DNA from: Pyrobaculum sp. 3827-6
GTDB lineage: Archaea; Thermoproteota; Thermoprotei; Thermoproteales; Thermoproteaceae
Direction of reading: 5' to 3'
Assembly (NCBI RefSeq): GCF_025641885.1
Contig: NZ_JAOTQN010000001.1
Location: 1,116,001-1,180,000, forward strand
DNA: 64,000 bases
Part shown: in pieces, positions 24,705 to 34,755 of the stretch
Layout: every line of letters starts with the position of its first letter
How positions within the stretch are numbered: position 1 is the first letter of the stretch
Program-made: the position numbers and the translations under genes
The notes under the pieces: generated by a model
What the model was told of the DNA's origin: nothing
Seen by the model: the letters and a program-made list of their open reading frames with translations, nothing else
Databases searched by the model: none

Positions 24705-25358
24705 TTAAACCCTCGCCGAGCTTTCTATCTGGACTATTTCGCCACGCTCAATGTGGTATACCCTGTCTACCAACCCCTTTATGTAAGCCGCGGTGGATTC
24801 TGCTAGTAGAAAGGAGACGCCGGCGCTAGCCACCGACTTGATTACCTGCCTTATGTCATCCGCCGCCTTTGGGGACAGGCCTTCAAAAATTTCGTCAAGC
24901 ACAGCGGCCCTCCACCCCACGATGAGGGCCCTGGCGAGGGCCACGAACTTCCTCTGCCCGCCTGAGAGGGCATACGCCTTCCGGTCCAGCAAGCCCTTGA
25001 CCACGGGGATTATCTCCAGCACCTCCTGCATTCTCCCCTCGTCTAGCTTTAGGGTTTTTACAGGTAGCAACAGGTTTTCGTAAACTGTCAGAGAGGGGAA
25101 TAGGCCGCCGTCCTCGGGGCTGTAGCCCAGCCCCAGCTTAGCTCTCTCCTGCGGCGGCAGGTGTGACACGTCTTCGCCTCCCAGCAACACTCTCCCTCCG
25201 TGTCTGTAGAGGCCGACGACCGCCCTCAGCGTGGTGGTCTTCCCCGCGCCGTTGGGGCCGAACAGCGCGGCCACCTCGCCTCTATTCACCCGGAACGAGA
25301 GGCCTCTGACGATAGTGGCGCCGCCGATCTGCACCCACAAACCCTCTGCGGCGATCAT
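24705..25358 (-). CDS. livF: LivF-type ABC transporter ATPase
   Basis: 217 residues. Walker A GPNGAGKTT, Q-loop region YSPEDGGLFPSLTVYENL, signature LSGGQRK and Walker B AAVLDEIFEGL are all present, with TVYENL and EGLSP typical of the LivF subgroup of branched-chain amino acid or amide importers. The start overlaps the livG end by 4 nt. It works with LivG, LivH, LivM and LivK encoded divergently. Confidence 0.85.
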   Translation of the reverse strand: MIAAEGLWVQIGGATIVRGLSFRVNRGEVAALFGPNGAGKTTTLRAVVGLYRHGGRVLLGGEDVSHLPPQERAKLGLGYSPEDGGLFPSLTVYENLLLPVKTLKLDEGRMQEVLEIIPVVKGLLDRKAYALSGGQRKFVALARALIVGWRAAVLDEIFEGLSPKAADDIRQVIKSVASAGVSFLLAESTAAYIKGLVDRVYHIERGEIVQIESSARV

Positions 25359-26032
25359 GCCACCTCCCCGGGCCTATACACGGCGGCCACCCTGCCGTTG
25401 TTCATCTCCACCACCCTATCCATGTAGGACTTCACCACTTCTAAATCGTGCTCAACAACTAAGGCGGCAACCCGCCTCTCTCTTAAGATCTCCACTACCC
25501 TATCCATTACGGCGAATTTCTCTCTAGAACTCACCGAGCTGGTGGGCTCGTCCAGCAACACCACCCTCGGCTTGTGCACCATAGCCATCGCCACGTCTAG
25601 CAACTTCCTATGCCCCTCAGAGATCTTCCCCACTTTTACATCCGCCACCTCCCTCAGTCCAAAAAGGTCGAGGATGTCCTCAACAGCCCTACCGTCGATA
25701 GGTCTTAGGGAGTAGCCGTGGAGGGCAGCTACGGCGATTTTCACATTTTCCCTCACAGTGAGGTTGTTAGAGATGAGGGGGAACTGAAAACTCCTCACAA
25801 TGCCAAGCCTAGCCCTCTGATGCGGCTTTAGGCTTGTGATATCCCTCCCGTCGAAGAATACCCTCCCCCTGTCTGGCTTAACGTACCCCGAGATCACGTT
25901 TATTAGTGTGGTCTTGCCAGAGCCGTTGGGGCCGATTACCCCCACCAACTCCCCGGCGCCGAGGGATAGGCTCACCCCATCCAGCGCCACCACGCCCCCG
26001 AACTTCTTGTGTAGATTCTCGACGAGAAGCAC
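25355..26032 (-). CDS. livG: LivG-type ABC transporter ATPase
   Basis: 225 residues from a GTG. Walker A GPNGSGKTT, a LivG-type Q-loop (GIVRSFQFPLISNNLTVREN), signature ISEGHRK and Walker B VVLLDEPTSSV. The signature GH rather than GQ and the missing first-domain details are within LivG variation. An AT-rich TATA-like run at 26051-26060 lies about 23 nt upstream. First gene of the livGF operon, divergent from livKHM. Confidence 0.85.
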   Translation of the reverse strand: MLLVENLHKKFGGVVALDGVSLSLGAGELVGVIGPNGSGKTTLINVISGYVKPDRGRVFFDGRDITSLKPHQRARLGIVRSFQFPLISNNLTVRENVKIAVAALHGYSLRPIDGRAVEDILDLFGLREVADVKVGKISEGHRKLLDVAMAMVHKPRVVLLDEPTSSVSSREKFAVMDRVVEILRERRVAALVVEHDLEVVKSYMDRVVEMNNGRVAAVYRPGEVA

Positions 26033-26112
26033 AGAACTGGAGAAGTAGGATATTTAAAAATTTAAAAAGACGAATATTATAAATATTTATAATCAACATT
26101 ACTATTAGACAA

Positions 26113-26124
26113 AGTATATTAAAG
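26113..26124 (+). promoter_or_regulatory. TATA box for livKHM
   Basis: AGTATATTAAAG centred 25 nt before the ATG at 26142. It overlaps the alternative GTG start at 26124 and so argues against that start. Confidence 0.5.
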
Positions 26125-26141
26125 TGGAGTTGTTGGCCTTT

Positions 26142-27509
26142 ATGGCTGAGGGATCTGTCTTACGTAGAGATCTCTTAAAAATCGGCGGGGGGTTCCTAGT
26201 CGGCCTAGCCGCGGGGTACGGCCTAGCCTCGCTCACAGCCCCTAGGCAGGTGGAGGTGGTGAAGCCCTCGGGCGCCTCCGAGACTATAACCACCGCCACT
26301 AGCCGCACACAGGCGGCTCCAGCCAAGAAGCAGAAGATGAAGATCGCCGTGGTGGCTTTCCAGACCGGGGCGGCTTCTGTCTTCGGCGTCCCCGCAATCA
26401 ATATGGCTAAGATGCTTGTGGAGAAGATAAACGCCTCCGGCGGCATAAACGGGGCTCAGGTGGAGCTTGTGGTAAAGGACGAGGCGGGAGGGGCCGACCA
26501 AATGGTGTCGCTGTACAGGCAATTGGTGCAACAGGAGGGCGTCGACGCCTACATTGGCCTCATATCCAGCGCGGACTGCCTCGCCGTGGCCCCGGTGGCC
26601 GAGGAGCTTGGCTCCACCTTGACTGTGTTTTTCGACTGTGCAACCAAGAGGCTGGTGGACGACAGAATGATGAAGAAGGTGACGTTTAGGACGGCCAGCA
26701 CTACTTTTATGGACAACCTAGCTGTTGTGAGGTACCTACTATCCACCAAGCCCGATTTCAAGAGGGTGGTGGGGATCAACCAGGACTATGCCTACGGGCG
26801 CGACAACTGGCAGGACTTCACGACGCTTTTAAAGAAGCTGAAGCCGGATGTGGAAATCGCCGGGGAGCTGTGGACGCCGCTGTACACCACAGACTACTCG
26901 GCCCAGATTTCAAAAATCCTCGACTTGAAGCCAGACGTCGTCTACACCTCCTTCTGGGGCCCGGACCTCGCCAACTTCGTACAGCAGGCCTACACCAGGG
27001 GGGTGTTTAAAAACAGCGTCGGCGTCTTCACCCGGGGCGAGTCTATGCTACAGGACCTGAAAGACTACATGCCGGAGGGCCAGATAGTCCAGGGGCCCCA
27101 CTACTTCGAGTACCCCGACCCCGCCATAAATACCCTCAACAGAGAGGTCGTCGAGGAGTACAAGAGGAGGTACGGTAGCTACCCCAACTACCCCGCCTAC
27201 CACATGGCCAACGCAATCCTCGGGGTGAAGTACGCCATAGAAACCGCCTCGGCTGTCTACGGCGTCGACTGGCCTGACCTCAGCCAGGTTGTCAAGGTGT
27301 TTGAGAGAATCGCCTACCCGGCCCCCGGCGACTACATCATCATGACGCCTACCCACAACGCGGCCCGGGGCATGGTGGTGGGGATCACAGCAAGCGTTGG
27401 GGGCTACGGCTTCAAGTTGCTGAGGCCCTTCCGCTACTTCTCGCCAATGGAGACCACTCCGCCGCCTGGGGTCACCAGCGCCCAGTTCGTGGAGCAGATA
27501 AAGGCGTAA
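26142..27509 (+). CDS. livK: LivK-type substrate-binding protein with twin-arginine-like signal
   Basis: 455 residues from the ATG at 26142. The N-terminus has RRDLLK (Arg-Arg at 8-9), then a glycine-rich hydrophobic core (IGGGFLVGLAAGYGLA), which looks like a Tat signal, and a Ser/Thr-rich linker. The mature part is a type I periplasmic binding protein of the branched-chain amino acid/urea/amide group (KIAVVAFQTG, INASGGINGAQVELVVKDE, NQDYAYGRDNW, DVVYTSFWGPDL). The ligand cannot be told. Stop and livH start overlap by 1 nt. Confidence 0.83.
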   Translation: MAEGSVLRRDLLKIGGGFLVGLAAGYGLASLTAPRQVEVVKPSGASETITTATSRTQAAPAKKQKMKIAVVAFQTGAASVFGVPAINMAKMLVEKINASGGINGAQVELVVKDEAGGADQMVSLYRQLVQQEGVDAYIGLISSADCLAVAPVAEELGSTLTVFFDCATKRLVDDRMMKKVTFRTASTTFMDNLAVVRYLLSTKPDFKRVVGINQDYAYGRDNWQDFTTLLKKLKPDVEIAGELWTPLYTTDYSAQISKILDLKPDVVYTSFWGPDLANFVQQAYTRGVFKNSVGVFTRGESMLQDLKDYMPEGQIVQGPHYFEYPDPAINTLNREVVEEYKRRYGSYPNYPAYHMANAILGVKYAIETASAVYGVDWPDLSQVVKVFERIAYPAPGDYIIMTPTHNAARGMVVGITASVGGYGFKLLRPFRYFSPMETTPPPGVTSAQFVEQIKA

Positions 27510-28363
27510 TGTACGAACTCATCTTGGCGATACTCGCCTTCTGGATTTACCTATCCCTCCTCTCGATAGGGCTCCAGTTTATATACGGAGTGGCCAGGGT
27601 GCTCAACCTAGCCCACGGCGCTTTTTTCGTCCTCGGCGGCTACCTCGCCAGCGTCTTTGTACACTGGGGGCTGTGGTACTGGCCCGCCGTCGCCGCCGCG
27701 GCGGCCGTGGGTCTGGCGCTGGGCGCCGCGTTCTACGCCGCGGTGTCGAGGCTACTGGGCAACGAGCTGTACCAGCTCTTCTTCACCTTCTCCCTCTTCT
27801 GGATAGCAGAGGGGTTGTTTAAGCTGTTTTTCGGCTTCGGCCTCTACAACACCTACGACGTGGCCAAGGCCATGGGGCAGGTGCGGATAGGCGGGGCGGA
27901 GATGCCCGCCGCCTACCTAGCCGGCGCCGGGGTCCTCGCCCTAGCAGTCGTGGGGATATACTTCCTCCTCTACCGCACCCCCCTGGGGCTCTACATCAGG
28001 TCGACGGTGGACCGCCCGGAGATGGCGGCGGTTCTGGGGGTGAACACCAGGCTGGTCTACACCGTTGCGGTCGCCCTGGGCGTCTCCACTGCGCTTCTGG
28101 GGGGAGCGGTGTCATCTCTCTGGCAGAACTTCACCATAGGCCTCGCCGGAGTGCTTCTCGTATACGCCTTCGCCGTTGTGACCGTGGCGGGGCTGGGGAA
28201 CGTGACGGGGGCGGTGGTGGCGGCGTTATTAATAAGCGCGTTGAGGACCCTGGCTGTGTTCTACTTCCCCGAGCTCGAGCTCTTGGTGATATACATCGCG
28301 GTGATAGCGGTCCTCCTCTTAAAGCCGTCGGGGCTCTTTACTAGACATGAGAGGCGGGTATAG
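27509..28363 (+). CDS. livH: LivH-type permease
   Basis: 284 residues with about eight membrane helices. SIGLQFIYGVARVLNLAHGAF is the LivH entry motif (cut here to its key part, NLAHGAFF), with TPLGLYIRSTVDRPEMA as the cytoplasmic coupling loop and GLGNVTGAVVAALL near the end. It overlaps livM by 17 nt. Confidence 0.85.
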   Translation: MYELILAILAFWIYLSLLSIGLQFIYGVARVLNLAHGAFFVLGGYLASVFVHWGLWYWPAVAAAAAVGLALGAAFYAAVSRLLGNELYQLFFTFSLFWIAEGLFKLFFGFGLYNTYDVAKAMGQVRIGGAEMPAAYLAGAGVLALAVVGIYFLLYRTPLGLYIRSTVDRPEMAAVLGVNTRLVYTVAVALGVSTALLGGAVSSLWQNFTIGLAGVLLVYAFAVVTVAGLGNVTGAVVAALLISALRTLAVFYFPELELLVIYIAVIAVLLLKPSGLFTRHERRV

Positions 28364-29255
28364 AGCACTGGCAGTAGCCGCGGCGCTGGCGCTGGCGTAC
28401 CTCCTCTCCCCCAACTACTACATCAGATACGAGGTGGCCTACATCGCCGCGGCCAGCCTCGCCGTGCTGGGGGTGGTGACGTTGCTAGACGCCGGGCTTG
28501 TGAACTTCGGCTACGGGATGTACGTAGCCGTGGGCGCCTACACGGCGGCGCTCCTCTATAAATACGCCGGGATCAAGGAGCTGGCGGTGACGCTCCCCCT
28601 ATCCGTCGCCTTGGGAGCCGCCGTGGGGCTGGGCGCGGGGGCCCTCACAGGCAGATTTAGGGGGATTTTCTACGCCCTACTCAACCTATCCCTCGCCATG
28701 GTTCTATACGGGGCGCTGGTCAAGTTCTACAACTTAACCGGGGGCTCAGACGGCGTCTCCGTCCCGACCTACACCATCCTTGGGATGAGGCCCGGCCTAG
28801 ACGGGCTCTTCGCCTTGTCGCTCGCCGCCGCGGCCGCCGCGGCGGCCCTGAGATACTTCTACGTCGAGACGGCTCTGTACTGGAGCGCCGTGGGGATAAG
28901 GGAGAATGAGCAACGCCTCCCCTCCATGGGCGTGGCGCCGGAGGGCGTCGTCACTAGGATAACGGTAATCTCGGCTATGCTTGGTAGCGCCTCGGGTTGC
29001 CTACTGGCGTATCTCATTGGCCACGTAACTCCAGAACTGGCCTTCTGGTCCTACTCCACCCTGCTGGTCATCAGCGGCGTCGTGGGCTTCTACGCATCTA
29101 CGACGCTGGGCTTTTTAATAGGGACGGCGGCGATGCGCGTTATAAACCTCGCCGCGTACTACGCCACCTACGAGCTGGTTATCGGAGCCGGGTTGCTCGC
29201 AGTTATGGCGGGGTTGCTCGCCAAGGACAGGCTGGCCTCTGGAAAAACCCGCTAG
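28347..29255 (+). CDS. livM: LivM-type permease
   Basis: 302 residues, polytopic. [17 protein letters not shown] and the coupling segment [17 protein letters not shown] match LivM, and [12 protein letters not shown] aligns with the late conserved glycine-rich region. The 3' end overlaps the convergent pdxT gene by 4 nt. Confidence 0.82.
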   Translation: MRGGYRALAVAAALALAYLLSPNYYIRYEVAYIAAASLAVLGVVTLLDAGLVNFGYGMYVAVGAYTAALLYKYAGIKELAVTLPLSVALGAAVGLGAGALTGRFRGIFYALLNLSLAMVLYGALVKFYNLTGGSDGVSVPTYTILGMRPGLDGLFALSLAAAAAAAALRYFYVETALYWSAVGIRENEQRLPSMGVAPEGVVTRITVISAMLGSASGCLLAYLIGHVTPELAFWSYSTLLVISGVVGFYASTTLGFLIGTAAMRVINLAAYYATYELVIGAGLLAVMAGLLAKDRLASGKTR

Positions 29256-29866
29256 GCCCTCCCCAGGGCCATCTCCAGCACCCTCCTGTGGAAGGCGGTG
29301 GTGGTGAGCTCGGGGTGGAACGCCGTGGCCAATATATTGCCCTCCACCGCCGCCGTGTAGATAAGGCCGAGGCTTGCGTGCCTCACAGGTGCGAGAGGCT
29401 TCGCCGAGCCCCACGCCTTCACCACAGCGGGCGCCCTTATAAACACGGCACGGATTTTCCCAAAACCCTCCACCTCGAGCTCCGCCTCGAAAGACTCTCT
29501 CTGTCTGCCAAACGCATTTCTAACAACGGCGATGTCCATCACGCCGATGGTCGGCTGCCCCGTCTCGCCCACTACGGCGTCTCTCACCTCCCTAGCCAGC
29601 AGGACCGCGCCGGCGCATGTCCCGAGCGTCGGCAGGCCCCCCTCCGCCGCCTTCCTAACCGGCTCTATTAAACCCGCCCTCTTCGCCAGAATCCCAATGG
29701 TGGTGGATTCGCCCCCCGTGAGCGCCAGGGCTCTGACCTCCTCCAACTGCCGGGGCTTCTTCACCTCGACGACCTCAACCGCGATCCCCAGCTCCGCCGC
29801 GGCTTTTCTAAAAGCCTCGGCGTGCTCCTCCACGTCGCCTTGCAGAGCCACGATCCCCACTTTCAT
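29252..29866 (-). CDS. pdxT: Glutaminase subunit of PLP synthase (PdxT)
   Basis: 204 residues. [12 protein letters not shown] at the N-terminus, GGESTTIG, the nucleophile C84 in [23 protein letters not shown] and the His-Glu pair in FHPELT are all PdxT motifs. It releases ammonia from glutamine for PdxS. The start overlaps the pdxS stop by 4 nt, so the pair is translationally coupled. Confidence 0.93.
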   Translation of the reverse strand: MKVGIVALQGDVEEHAEAFRKAAAELGIAVEVVEVKKPRQLEEVRALALTGGESTTIGILAKRAGLIEPVRKAAEGGLPTLGTCAGAVLLAREVRDAVVGETGQPTIGVMDIAVVRNAFGRQRESFEAELEVEGFGKIRAVFIRAPAVVKAWGSAKPLAPVRHASLGLIYTAAVEGNILATAFHPELTTTAFHRRVLEMALGRA

Positions 29867-30882
29867 ACCCCCCTCGTCTGCAGAAGCTCCTCAGGCTTTA
29901 GGGTTCTTACATCTATACCCAGCATCGCGGATTTCTCACTAACCATTTTCTGCGCCTCCACCACAGTCTCTGGATCGTCCCAGTGCGCAGTGGCCAAAAC
30001 AATGGCCTCCGCCCTCTGCCTCGGGTCCTGGGACTTGAAAATGCCGCTACCGACGAAGACCCCGTCTGCCCCCAGCCACATCATCAAGGCGGCGTCCGCC
30101 GGCGTAGCTATGCCCCCCGCGGCGAAGGTGACGACGGGGAGGCGGCCCATCCTCGCCGTGAGGGCCACTAGCTCAATAGGCACCTGGCACCTCCTCGCGT
30201 AGTCTCTAAGCCTCTCCTCGTCGCCAGATCTATAAGCTGCCGCGAGCTCCTCCACGGCGCTGTAAAGGGCTTTGAAGTGCTTCACCGCCTCAGCCACGTT
30301 GCCAGTGCCCGCCTCGCCCTTCGACCTAATCATGGAGGCCCCCTCCGAAATCCTCCTCAACGCCTCGCACAGCTCTCTACACCCGTTTACAAAAGGCACC
30401 GTGAAGAGCCACTTATTGATATGGTGTTGCTCGTCTACCGGCGTGAGCACCTCCGACTCGTCTATTAAATCCACGCCGATAGCCTCCAGAAGCACAGCCT
30501 CGTAGTAGTGGCCAATCCTAACCTTGGCCGACACCGGAATTGTAATGTGCGCCATCACCTCCTCAATCATCTTCAAGTCGGCCATCCTCGCCACGCCCCC
30601 GGCCCTCCTCACGTCGTAGGGAAGCTTGTCGAGCACCATCACGCCTACGGCCCCCGCGTCTTCCGCCACCTCCGCCTGCTCCACGTTCGTCACGTCCATG
30701 ATAACCCCCCTCTTCAACATCGCGGGGAACCCCACCTTAACCCTCACAGTGCCGGTTTGGACCCCCTCCAGAGGCCTCGGCCACTTCACACCCCTCTCCC
30801 TAAGCCTATCCCTCACTTCGAGCAACCCGTAGAAGAAGTCACGCAACCGGTCCAGCGTCGAGAAGCCCCCCGCCACCGACAT
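29863..30882 (-). CDS. pdxS: Pyridoxal 5'-phosphate synthase PdxS
   Basis: 339 residues with an N-terminal extension of about 40 residues compared with bacterial PdxS. The catalytic lysine of the R5P adduct is K120 in VSAKVRIGH, and the second lysine is in [28 protein letters not shown] and [12 protein letters not shown] form the phosphate site. With PdxT it makes PLP directly from ribose 5-phosphate, glyceraldehyde 3-phosphate and glutamine, feeding enzymes such as CobD. Confidence 0.94.
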   Translation of the reverse strand: MSVAGGFSTLDRLRDFFYGLLEVRDRLRERGVKWPRPLEGVQTGTVRVKVGFPAMLKRGVIMDVTNVEQAEVAEDAGAVGVMVLDKLPYDVRRAGGVARMADLKMIEEVMAHITIPVSAKVRIGHYYEAVLLEAIGVDLIDESEVLTPVDEQHHINKWLFTVPFVNGCRELCEALRRISEGASMIRSKGEAGTGNVAEAVKHFKALYSAVEELAAAYRSGDEERLRDYARRCQVPIELVALTARMGRLPVVTFAAGGIATPADAALMMWLGADGVFVGSGIFKSQDPRQRAEAIVLATAHWDDPETVVEAQKMVSEKSAMLGIDVRTLKPEELLQTRGV

Positions 30883-31100
30883 AACCTACTCATCTTACAG
30901 CCATATATAAATTTTTAGTTTCAAAACCTTGTCGACTTGTTAAGGATATTATTAGGAACTAAATGCTTATCTCCTGGAGTAGATATGAAGTGAGAGGAAA
31001 AGCGAGCTGGACGTCTTATTTAACGCCAAGCTTTTACGAAGGGGCGAGGCCGTAGCTCATGGGAATTGCTGTGTTCGGCCTCGCTGAGTGCAGAACCGTC

Positions 31101-31110
31101 AATATTAAAA
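31101..31110 (+). promoter_or_regulatory. TATA box deciding the carbonic anhydrase start
   Basis: AATATTAAAA centred 26 nt before the GTG at 31131. The longer in-frame start at 31059 lies upstream of this box. Confidence 0.45.
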
Positions 31111-31130
31111 CTCACGCCTGTCTAATTTAT

Positions 31131-31631
31131 GTGTGTCTTGAGGGATTTGCCAAGGTGCGGGCTGGGGTGGGGGGTCTATCCGCTGCGGAGGTTTTGAGGC
31201 AGATTAAAGAAACCGCCAAGGCGCAGAGGCCTAAATGCGCCGTGCTTACTTGTAGCGACTCCCGTCTCTCGCCTGAGCTCCTCACCCTCTCGGGGATTGG
31301 GGAGATGTTCGTCGTGCAGGTGGCTGGCAACGTGGTGGACGAGCTGGTTTACCACTCTCTGAAATTCGCCGTGGAGAAGCTGGGCGTAGATACGATATAT
31401 GTAGTTGGGCACAGGAGATGCGGCGCCGTGGCCCTCGGCATGGAGGGAGCCGCCCCGCCGCCCATACAGAAACAAATAGACGAAGCAGTCAAGCGGGCGG
31501 GCCGCCGCGAGCCGGAGGCAGTGGAGGTGGAGAATGTGAAAATATCCTGCGAGAGGCTTAGAGACATCGGGGCGAGGGTCGAGGGCTACTACTACGACAT
31601 GGACGCCGTCGAGCTGAGAAAAGTTTGTTAA
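31131..31631 (+). CDS. Beta-class carbonic anhydrase
   Basis: 166 residues from the GTG at 31131. Zinc ligands are C41 (in TCSDSR, with the D43/R45 dyad), H94 and C97 (in GHRRCGAV). This is the compact archaeal cab type. It hydrates CO2 in the cytoplasm and may supply bicarbonate for autotrophic carboxylation. A longer start at 31059 would add 24 unconserved residues and lacks a promoter at the right distance. Confidence 0.85.
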   Translation: MCLEGFAKVRAGVGGLSAAEVLRQIKETAKAQRPKCAVLTCSDSRLSPELLTLSGIGEMFVVQVAGNVVDELVYHSLKFAVEKLGVDTIYVVGHRRCGAVALGMEGAAPPPIQKQIDEAVKRAGRREPEAVEVENVKISCERLRDIGARVEGYYYDMDAVELRKVC

Positions 31632-31640
31632 CAAGTAAAG

Positions 31641-31650
31641 TATATAAAAG
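31641..31650 (+). promoter_or_regulatory. TATA box for the small membrane protein gene
   Basis: TATATAAAAG centred 24 nt before the ATG at 31669. Confidence 0.55.
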
Positions 31651-31668
31651 GCACTGTTATTGAGTCAC

Positions 31669-31998
31669 ATGAGTCATGTGGGGAGCCTCGCGGGGCTGGT
31701 TGTGGGGTGGATTGTTTCCACAATCGCCGTCTGGATTGCGCTCAAGATATACCCCGGCAAGCAGAAGAACGAGAGCCTCGCCGGCGCCGCCGTGACCGCG
31801 CTGGTGGGGGCCCTAGTCTACTGGTTTTTCCACTCGGTGTTTAGGATACCCTTCATAAGCGGCTTACTCGCCTTGGTGGTGTGGCTCTACGCCTTGAGAA
31901 AGCTCCAGGGCGTTGGGTGGCTCGGCGCCGCGGCCCTAGCCCTTCTTATATGGGTGATAAACGGCATATTTAGCCTATTCCTACCCACGATACTGTAA
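31669..31998 (+). CDS. Small four-helix membrane protein
   Basis: 109 residues from the ATG at 31669, with four hydrophobic segments (residues about 6-25, 37-53, 58-76, 82-102) separated by short basic loops such as KIYPGKQKNE. No family recognised. It directly precedes a winged-helix gene (1 nt gap), so the two may form an operon. Confidence 0.6.
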   Translation: MSHVGSLAGLVVGWIVSTIAVWIALKIYPGKQKNESLAGAAVTALVGALVYWFFHSVFRIPFISGLLALVVWLYALRKLQGVGWLGAAALALLIWVINGIFSLFLPTIL

Positions 31999-31999
31999 A

Positions 32000-32293
32000 G
32001 TGCATAGGAGGTTCCCCCCGCAGTGCGGCGTGACGTGCCGGATCGCCTATGTACTAGCCGAGATCTTCTCCACAGCCCAGGGAGTCACGGTGACGCTACG
32101 CCCCGGCGAGGTGGCTAGGGAGGCCCGCGTATCCCCGATAGTGGTGGGGCAGATATTCAGAGCCCTGGCCGAGCGAGGCTATATGACGTGTAGCCGTGTA
32201 GGGGAGAGGCGGCTGAGGTGCACAGTTAGGAGAGACTCCCCACTGTGGAGCGGAGACCACGAGGCAATCTACGCCATCCTCCAACAACTGTAA
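32000..32293 (+). CDS. Winged-helix DNA-binding protein
   Basis: 97 residues from a GTG. TLRPGEVAREARVSPIVVGQ followed by IFRALAERGYM looks like helices 2 and 3 of a winged helix-turn-helix, and CSRVGERRLRCTV fits the wing. A possible single-domain regulator of the adjacent membrane protein or PaREP1 gene. N-terminal cysteines (residues 9 and 13) could bind a metal, but this is not established. Confidence 0.55.
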   Translation: MHRRFPPQCGVTCRIAYVLAEIFSTAQGVTVTLRPGEVAREARVSPIVVGQIFRALAERGYMTCSRVGERRLRCTVRRDSPLWSGDHEAIYAILQQL

Positions 32294-32301
32294 AATTTTT
32301 A
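32292..32301 (+). promoter_or_regulatory. TATA box deciding the PaREP1 start at 32323
   Basis: AAAATTTTTA centred 26 nt before the GTG at 32323. Confidence 0.45.
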
Positions 32302-32322
32302 TCAGCGCATGTATATAGGGCT

Positions 32323-32826
32323 GTGCTTAAGGAGTTGGCGAAGCCGTGGAGGGACGAGAGAGGCTATCTAGAGGCGAGGCTTATCGAGGCGGTGTACGAA
32401 AAGGAACTCGCCGAGAGGTTTCTCTCGGAGGGGCTTATTCGGAACGCCGCGGGGAAGGCCTGGCAGGCTTGGAAGGCGGTGCTGGCGGCCCTGGCGCTGA
32501 GGGAGGGGGAAGCTGTGAGGGAGGCTTTTAGGGGGGTGAAGAAAATGCGCGGCGGAAAGGCTATAAACGAGGGCGACTGGGTAATAGCCTTCATGCCCTC
32601 CACCCGTGTGAGGCTCGTTGCCCAGCTACTGGCGCGGAGGCACGGCGACGAGGTTCTTATGTACACAGACATAGCCCTCAACCTCCACGAATATCAATAC
32701 AACGGCCCCGATCGAGAGGGTATCTTCAGTAGATACCCCAGCGACGAGGCCGCCGCCGAGGACATCAAGAGGCTGATAAGGGGGATCGGCGAGTTTACTA
32801 ACCGCCTTGCTCAGAGAGGCGGCTGA
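32323..32826 (+). CDS. PaREP1/PaREP8-type protein
   Basis: 167 residues from the GTG at 32323. The segment RLIEAVYEKELAERFLSEGL, with NAAGKAWQAWKAVLAALAL after it, has the PaREP1 pattern: two helices with ExxxAxxFL and AGKAWQAxKA. PaREP1 proteins are an expanded Thermoproteales family with a HEPN-like helical design; function is unproved. Two more PaREP1 genes lie at 44525 and 51340. The annotation could begin further upstream (32245), but that part overlaps the winged-helix gene. Confidence 0.65.
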   Translation: MLKELAKPWRDERGYLEARLIEAVYEKELAERFLSEGLIRNAAGKAWQAWKAVLAALALREGEAVREAFRGVKKMRGGKAINEGDWVIAFMPSTRVRLVAQLLARRHGDEVLMYTDIALNLHEYQYNGPDREGIFSRYPSDEAAAEDIKRLIRGIGEFTNRLAQRGG

Positions 32827-33099
32827 CGGCGCCGCCGTCCGGCGACCTCGGGGCCGGTGGCCGCGACTACCTAACCGCCTCCAGTTGTAACCCGCCGCCG
32901 TCACTCCACAGCAAGTTGCCGGCGTGCTGAGCTTCAATCATACTGGTCTGCACATGTATTGCTTCTCAATATCTCTATGGATTATTCGTATGTCTTACGT
33001 GGACGCCGGGGATATGGGTCATATTTTATCCTATATGTACATCACGCGTGCTAAATATACGTGGAATTAAGATTAATAAAGGTGGTATGTAATAGCGCT

Positions 33100-34395
33100 A
33101 TGCTGGTGGAGGGTTTAGACATGTGGAGAGTTTTGAAAGGAGCTGGGGTGAAGTACGTAAATTTTGTAATTGTGGATATATTCGGGAGGCCGAGAGTTGA
33201 TATAATGACTATTGATATTGCACGCGACGCGTTTATAGACGGCGTGCCGTACGACGGCTCTTCAATACCGGCCTACACCACGGTGAATAAAAGCGACTTA
33301 GTGGCGGTGCCAGACCCCTCCGCCGTCTACATCGATTCGTGGAACGGCGGCAAGACGGCGTACGTATTCACCAACACGCTAGACGGCGACAAGCCGTCGA
33401 TGCTCGATCCGAGGAGCGTGCTTCAGAAAGTCCTTGACGCCGTCAGCCGCCGCGGCTACCAGTTTAAAATCGGCATAGAGCTTGAGTACTTTATTGTAAG
33501 TGGAAACCCGCCGAAGCCCGTCGACGAGGCTGGCTACTTCGACGTGTTGCCCCCGCCCACGCGGAAGGTGGTGGAGGAGATAATGGAGTTCTTCGCCGCG
33601 GCGGGACTCGGCGACACGAAGACCCACCACGAGGTGGCGCACTCCCAATTCGAGGTAAATATCCCGTACGGCAACCCAGTTAAGGTAGCCGACACGATGC
33701 TGATATACAAGCTGATGGCCCGGTCGGTGGCGGCTAGACACGGATACACGGTGACCTTCATGCCGAAGCCCTTCTGGGGGGTGAACGGCAGCGGGGCGCA
33801 CACCCACGTATCCGTGTGGAGAGACGGCCGCAACCTAATGGCCTCCGTCAAGGAGCCGACGCCGGAGCTGAGATACGCAGTAGGAGGCCTGCTGGAGCAC
33901 GCCATATCCATATCCGCCTTGGTGGCGCCCACCGTGAACTCCTACAAGCGCCTCGTCCCACACCACGAGGCCCCCACCCGCGTCGTGTGGGGCCTCGGCA
34001 ACCGCTCGGTCATGGTGAGGATCCCCTACTACGCCGGCAGGATAAACAGACTTGAGTACAGACACCCAGACCCCTCCATGAACCCATACCTGGGGTTCGC
34101 CGCGATTATACTAGCCGTGATGAAAGGCCTGGAGGAGAGGATCGAGCCGCCGCCCCCCGTGTCAGAGGTGGCGTACGAACTAGAGGGGGTAAAGGAGACC
34201 CCCCGCCACCTAGGAGAGGCCCTCAAGTACTTCGCCGAAAGTAAAATAGCCAGCGAACTACCCTCCGAAATTGTGAAAGCCTACATACGGCTGAAAGAAG
34301 CCGAGTGGCAGACCTACGCCGAGAAGCACCCATGGGAAAAAACATGGAACACAATAACCGAGTGGGAGTACCAGCAGTACCTACACACTGCGTAG
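33100..34395 (+). CDS. glnA: Glutamine synthetase type I
   Basis: 431 residues from the ATG at 33100, chosen because TTAAGATTAATAAA (33067-33080) places a TATA box about 25 nt before it; the GTG at 33061 is alternative. KYVNFVIVDIFGRPR, VPYDGSSIPAY, IGIELEYF, VAHSQFEVN, NGSGAHTHVS and NSYKRLVPHHEAP are the substrate and metal sites of GlnA. It assimilates ammonia. The adenylylation tyrosine region is not obvious, as is usual in archaeal GS. Confidence 0.9.
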   Translation: MLVEGLDMWRVLKGAGVKYVNFVIVDIFGRPRVDIMTIDIARDAFIDGVPYDGSSIPAYTTVNKSDLVAVPDPSAVYIDSWNGGKTAYVFTNTLDGDKPSMLDPRSVLQKVLDAVSRRGYQFKIGIELEYFIVSGNPPKPVDEAGYFDVLPPPTRKVVEEIMEFFAAAGLGDTKTHHEVAHSQFEVNIPYGNPVKVADTMLIYKLMARSVAARHGYTVTFMPKPFWGVNGSGAHTHVSVWRDGRNLMASVKEPTPELRYAVGGLLEHAISISALVAPTVNSYKRLVPHHEAPTRVVWGLGNRSVMVRIPYYAGRINRLEYRHPDPSMNPYLGFAAIILAVMKGLEERIEPPPPVSEVAYELEGVKETPRHLGEALKYFAESKIASELPSEIVKAYIRLKEAEWQTYAEKHPWEKTWNTITEWEYQQYLHTA

Positions 34396-34517
34396 ACAAG
34401 CCCCCCGCCGCGCCCCTCCATTCCCATGGACAAACTCCAAACTCTGCTCAAAGCCATGGCTAAACGGACGCGGTAAAGGAGACCGCAGAGGCGGCGAGTA
34501 GCTGACCCCAAGGACCC

Positions 34518-34622
34518 TCACCTAAACTTCTCCATAATGAACGGAGGGTTGAGGAAGTAGCTCTCCACCCACGGGGAAAGCAAATACCTGCACTTAGTCC
34601 CGCGGCGCTCAATACGTCTCAA
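34518..34622 (-). pseudogene. Short coding-like fragment, 34 codons
   Basis: A minus-strand frame between two stops reads RRIERRGTKCRYLL, then SPWVESYFLNPPFIMEKF and stop. It has coding-like composition and looks like the C-terminal end of a small protein. No upstream part is open in this frame. The rest of 34396-34755 shows nothing I recognise. It may be a relic or a genuine small gene with a TTG start. Confidence 0.3.
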
Positions 34623-34755
34623 GCCCTAGACGAAGAAGCGGAGCGGAGAAGTCTAAAGGCGGGAAGTCTCCACCCTCAAATATTCACTTAATCTATGACG
34701 CGGACCGGATAAGCAGGTATGGCGACGCCTAATCCCCTCCCGGGGGCTCTAAATG